A stretch of 6,992 nucleotides of DNA from Phocaeicola_A sp964481755 (GTDB lineage: Bacteria > Bacteroidota > Bacteroidia > Bacteroidales > Bacteroidaceae), in NCBI GenBank assembly GCA_964481755.1, contig CAYZVH010000158.1, positions 1 through 6,992 of the forward strand, in the 5' to 3' direction. Both the position numbers and the translations under genes were made by a program. Below the pieces are notes generated by a model that worked only from the letters and a program-made list of their open reading frames with translations, was not told where the DNA came from and made no database searches. This document shows positions 5,363 to 6,992 of this stretch, piece after piece; the stretch's first letter is position 1, and each line of letters opens with the position of its first letter.

Positions 5363-6992
5363 ATGAAAACAAACTTAATCGTTATGACCGCAACAGCGAT
5401 GCTTGCTTCGTGCGCCCCGCACAAGACGGAGCCGACAGAAGCGCCTATCGGCAAGCAGGAGATCACCATCTCCGACGGTCGTCTCACCCCCGAAGCACTC
5501 TGGGCCATGGGACGCATCGGCGGACTCTCCGTCTCGCCCGACGGGAAGAGAGTAGTGTACACAGTAGCCTATTACAGCGTGCCTCAGAACAAGAGCCACC
5601 GCGTAATCTACGTAATGAACGCCGACGGCACCGACAACCGCCAGCTCACCACCAGCGCCAAGAGCGAGGGCGAGCCCTGCTGGATAAAGGGTGGCACCAA
5701 GATTGCCTACCTCAGCTCGGAGAACGGCAAGAGTGAGATATGGGAGATGAACCCCGACGGCACCGACCGCCAAGTGATCTCCGCATACGACGGCGACATC
5801 GAAGGCTTCAGCTTCTCGCCCGACGAGAAGAACATCCTCTTCGTGGCACAAGTGAAGTACGGACAGCGCACCGTCGACCTCCACCCCGACCTGCCCAAGG
5901 CATCGGGCATCATCGTCACAGACCTGATGTACAAGCACTGGGACGAGTGGGTAGAGACCATTCCCCACCCCTTCGTTGCTTCCTTCGACGGCAACAAGAT
6001 GGGACAGGCCAAGGACATCCTCGAGGGTGAGCCCTACGAATCGCCCATGAAACCCTTCGGCGGCATGGAGCAGCTGGCGTGGAGCCCCGACTCGAAGACC
6101 ATCGCCTACACCTGCCGCAAGAAGACTGGCAAGGAATATGCCGTGTCCACCGACTCCGACATCTACCTCTACGACGTGGAGAGCGGCGCGGTGCAGAACC
6201 TCTGTAAGGACTTCACCACCACCGTCAACATCGGCGGACGACTTGTGGAGAAAGGCGACACCGTGAGCGAGGCTCCTGTCCGCACCGAGGCGGAGGACCT
6301 GAACAAAGGCTACGACATCAATCCGAAGTTCTCGCCCGACGGCAAATACATCGCTTGGCAGAGCATGGAGCGCGACGGCTACGAGAGCGACCGCAACCGC
6401 CTCTGCGTGTTCGACCTCAGCGAGCATAAGAAGTCCTACGTCACCGAGGCATTCCAGAGCGGCGTGGACGACTATTGCTGGGCTGGTGACTCGCAGCGCC
6501 TCTACTTCATCGGCGTATGGCACGGCACCACCATGATTTACCGCACCGACCTCGCAGGCGTCACCGAACGCCTCACCGATGGTGACTACGACTACGCTTC
6601 CGTAGCCATGGCAGGCAACAACGTCATTGCCAAGCGCCACTCCATCAGCGCGCCCGACGACATCTATATGCTCGACACCGAGAGCCGCCAGGTGAAGCAA
6701 CTCACCACGGAAAACAAGCACATCTTCGACCAACTCGCTGTGGGCAAGGTGGAGCCCCGCTGGACCAAGACCACAGACGGCAAGCAGATGCTCTCGTGGG
6801 TCATCTATCCGCCCCACTTCGACCCGTCGAAGAAATACCCCACCCTGCTCTTCTGCGAGGGCGGTCCACAAAGCCCTGTCAGCCAGTTCTGGTCCTACCG
6901 CTGGAACTTCCAGATAATGGCTGCGCACGACTACATCATCATCGCCCCCAACCGTCGTGGCCTCCCGGGCTTCGGCATGGAGTGGCTCGAGG
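5363..6992 (+). CDS. dpp5: S9 family dipeptidyl-peptidase, DPP5-like lipoprotein (3' partial)
   Basis: 543 codons are open to the right edge with no stop; the family is near 680-700 residues, so roughly the last quarter is missing. The N-terminus carries a short lipoprotein signal, hydrophobic LIVMTATAM then lipobox LASC with Cys17 as the lipidation site. No acidic surface-export motif follows the Cys, so a periplasm-facing anchor is likely. Residues about 40-460 form a beta-propeller with repeated blade motifs: SVSPDGKRVVYT (57), FSPDEKNILFV (151), WSPDSKTIAYT (240) and FSPDGKYIAWQ (323). The segment LMYKHWDEWVETIPHPF (188-204) is as I recall it in Porphyromonas DPP5. The alpha/beta-hydrolase domain starts near 465, with EGGPQSPVSQFWSYRWNF (499-516) and APNRRGLPGFGMEW (528-541). 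The catalytic Ser, Asp and His lie beyond the edge, so activity cannot be judged. DPP5 releases N-terminal dipeptides, favouring Ala or hydrophobic residues at position two, in peptide catabolism. Confidence 0.92.
   Translation, partial: MKTNLIVMTATAMLASCAPHKTEPTEAPIGKQEITISDGRLTPEALWAMGRIGGLSVSPDGKRVVYTVAYYSVPQNKSHRVIYVMNADGTDNRQLTTSAKSEGEPCWIKGGTKIAYLSSENGKSEIWEMNPDGTDRQVISAYDGDIEGFSFSPDEKNILFVAQVKYGQRTVDLHPDLPKASGIIVTDLMYKHWDEWVETIPHPFVASFDGNKMGQAKDILEGEPYESPMKPFGGMEQLAWSPDSKTIAYTCRKKTGKEYAVSTDSDIYLYDVESGAVQNLCKDFTTTVNIGGRLVEKGDTVSEAPVRTEAEDLNKGYDINPKFSPDGKYIAWQSMERDGYESDRNRLCVFDLSEHKKSYVTEAFQSGVDDYCWAGDSQRLYFIGVWHGTTMIYRTDLAGVTERLTDGDYDYASVAMAGNNVIAKRHSISAPDDIYMLDTESRQVKQLTTENKHIFDQLAVGKVEPRWTKTTDGKQMLSWVIYPPHFDPSKKYPTLLFCEGGPQSPVSQFWSYRWNFQIMAAHDYIIIAPNRRGLPGFGMEWLE

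Noticed and set aside
5375..6928. Open frame of 517 codons on the minus strand opposite the DPP5-like gene
   Set aside because: It is a shadow of a G/C-biased gene. The plus strand has a signal peptide, propeller motifs and hydrolase motifs, while the minus translation is a His/Val/Leu-rich string without recognisable domains.
1..6992. Mobile elements, CRISPR, tRNA/rRNA, defence or secondary-metabolite genes
   Set aside because: I found no transposase-like frame, regularly spaced repeats, tRNA-like fold or related protein motif. All coding space is taken by four recognisable genes.

Overview
The window comes from a member of the Bacteroidota, most likely order Bacteroidales and probably a Prevotella-like or Bacteroides-like species. 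Four things point there. The proteins read as Bacteroidota forms: a DUF3078 outer-membrane protein, a YidC with a large periplasmic domain and a Lys in place of the usual Arg of the groove, and a DPP5-type peptidase. The promoters fit the Bacteroidota pattern (-33 TTTG/TTG, -7 TAnnTTTG). The start codons have no purine-rich Shine-Dalgarno sequence, only A-rich leaders. The coding regions are strongly biased to G/C in third codon positions, which suggests a G+C-rich member of the group. I cannot name the species from sequence alone.

Layout, left to right. Bases 65-1435 (minus strand) encode a secreted DUF3078 beta-barrel protein. Bases 1436-1702 are a divergent intergenic region with promoters facing both ways and several inverted repeats. 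Bases 1703-3304 (plus) are pyrG, CTP synthase, with a GTG start. After a 33-base gap without a terminator comes yidC (3338-5206, plus), the inner-membrane insertase. A strong intrinsic terminator (5246-5297) closes the pyrG-yidC unit. A separate well-formed promoter (5310-5341) then drives a lipoprotein-type S9 peptidase (5363 to the right edge, 3' truncated) resembling dipeptidyl-peptidase 5.

How the parts relate. pyrG and yidC look co-transcribed: one makes CTP for RNA and phospholipid synthesis, the other inserts proteins into the membrane. The flanking genes are single units for envelope proteins, one an outer-membrane barrel and one a periplasmic peptidase for peptide catabolism.

This is mostly a housekeeping locus. 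I see no mobile element, CRISPR array, tRNA/rRNA or defence system, and I do not claim a new system. The parts most worth a second look are non-coding: the 267-base divergent control region, with two perfect 8-bp inverted repeats about three helical turns apart, a hairpin at the predicted 5' end of the pyrG mRNA, and a G+C-rich foldable leader ahead of the DUF3078 gene.
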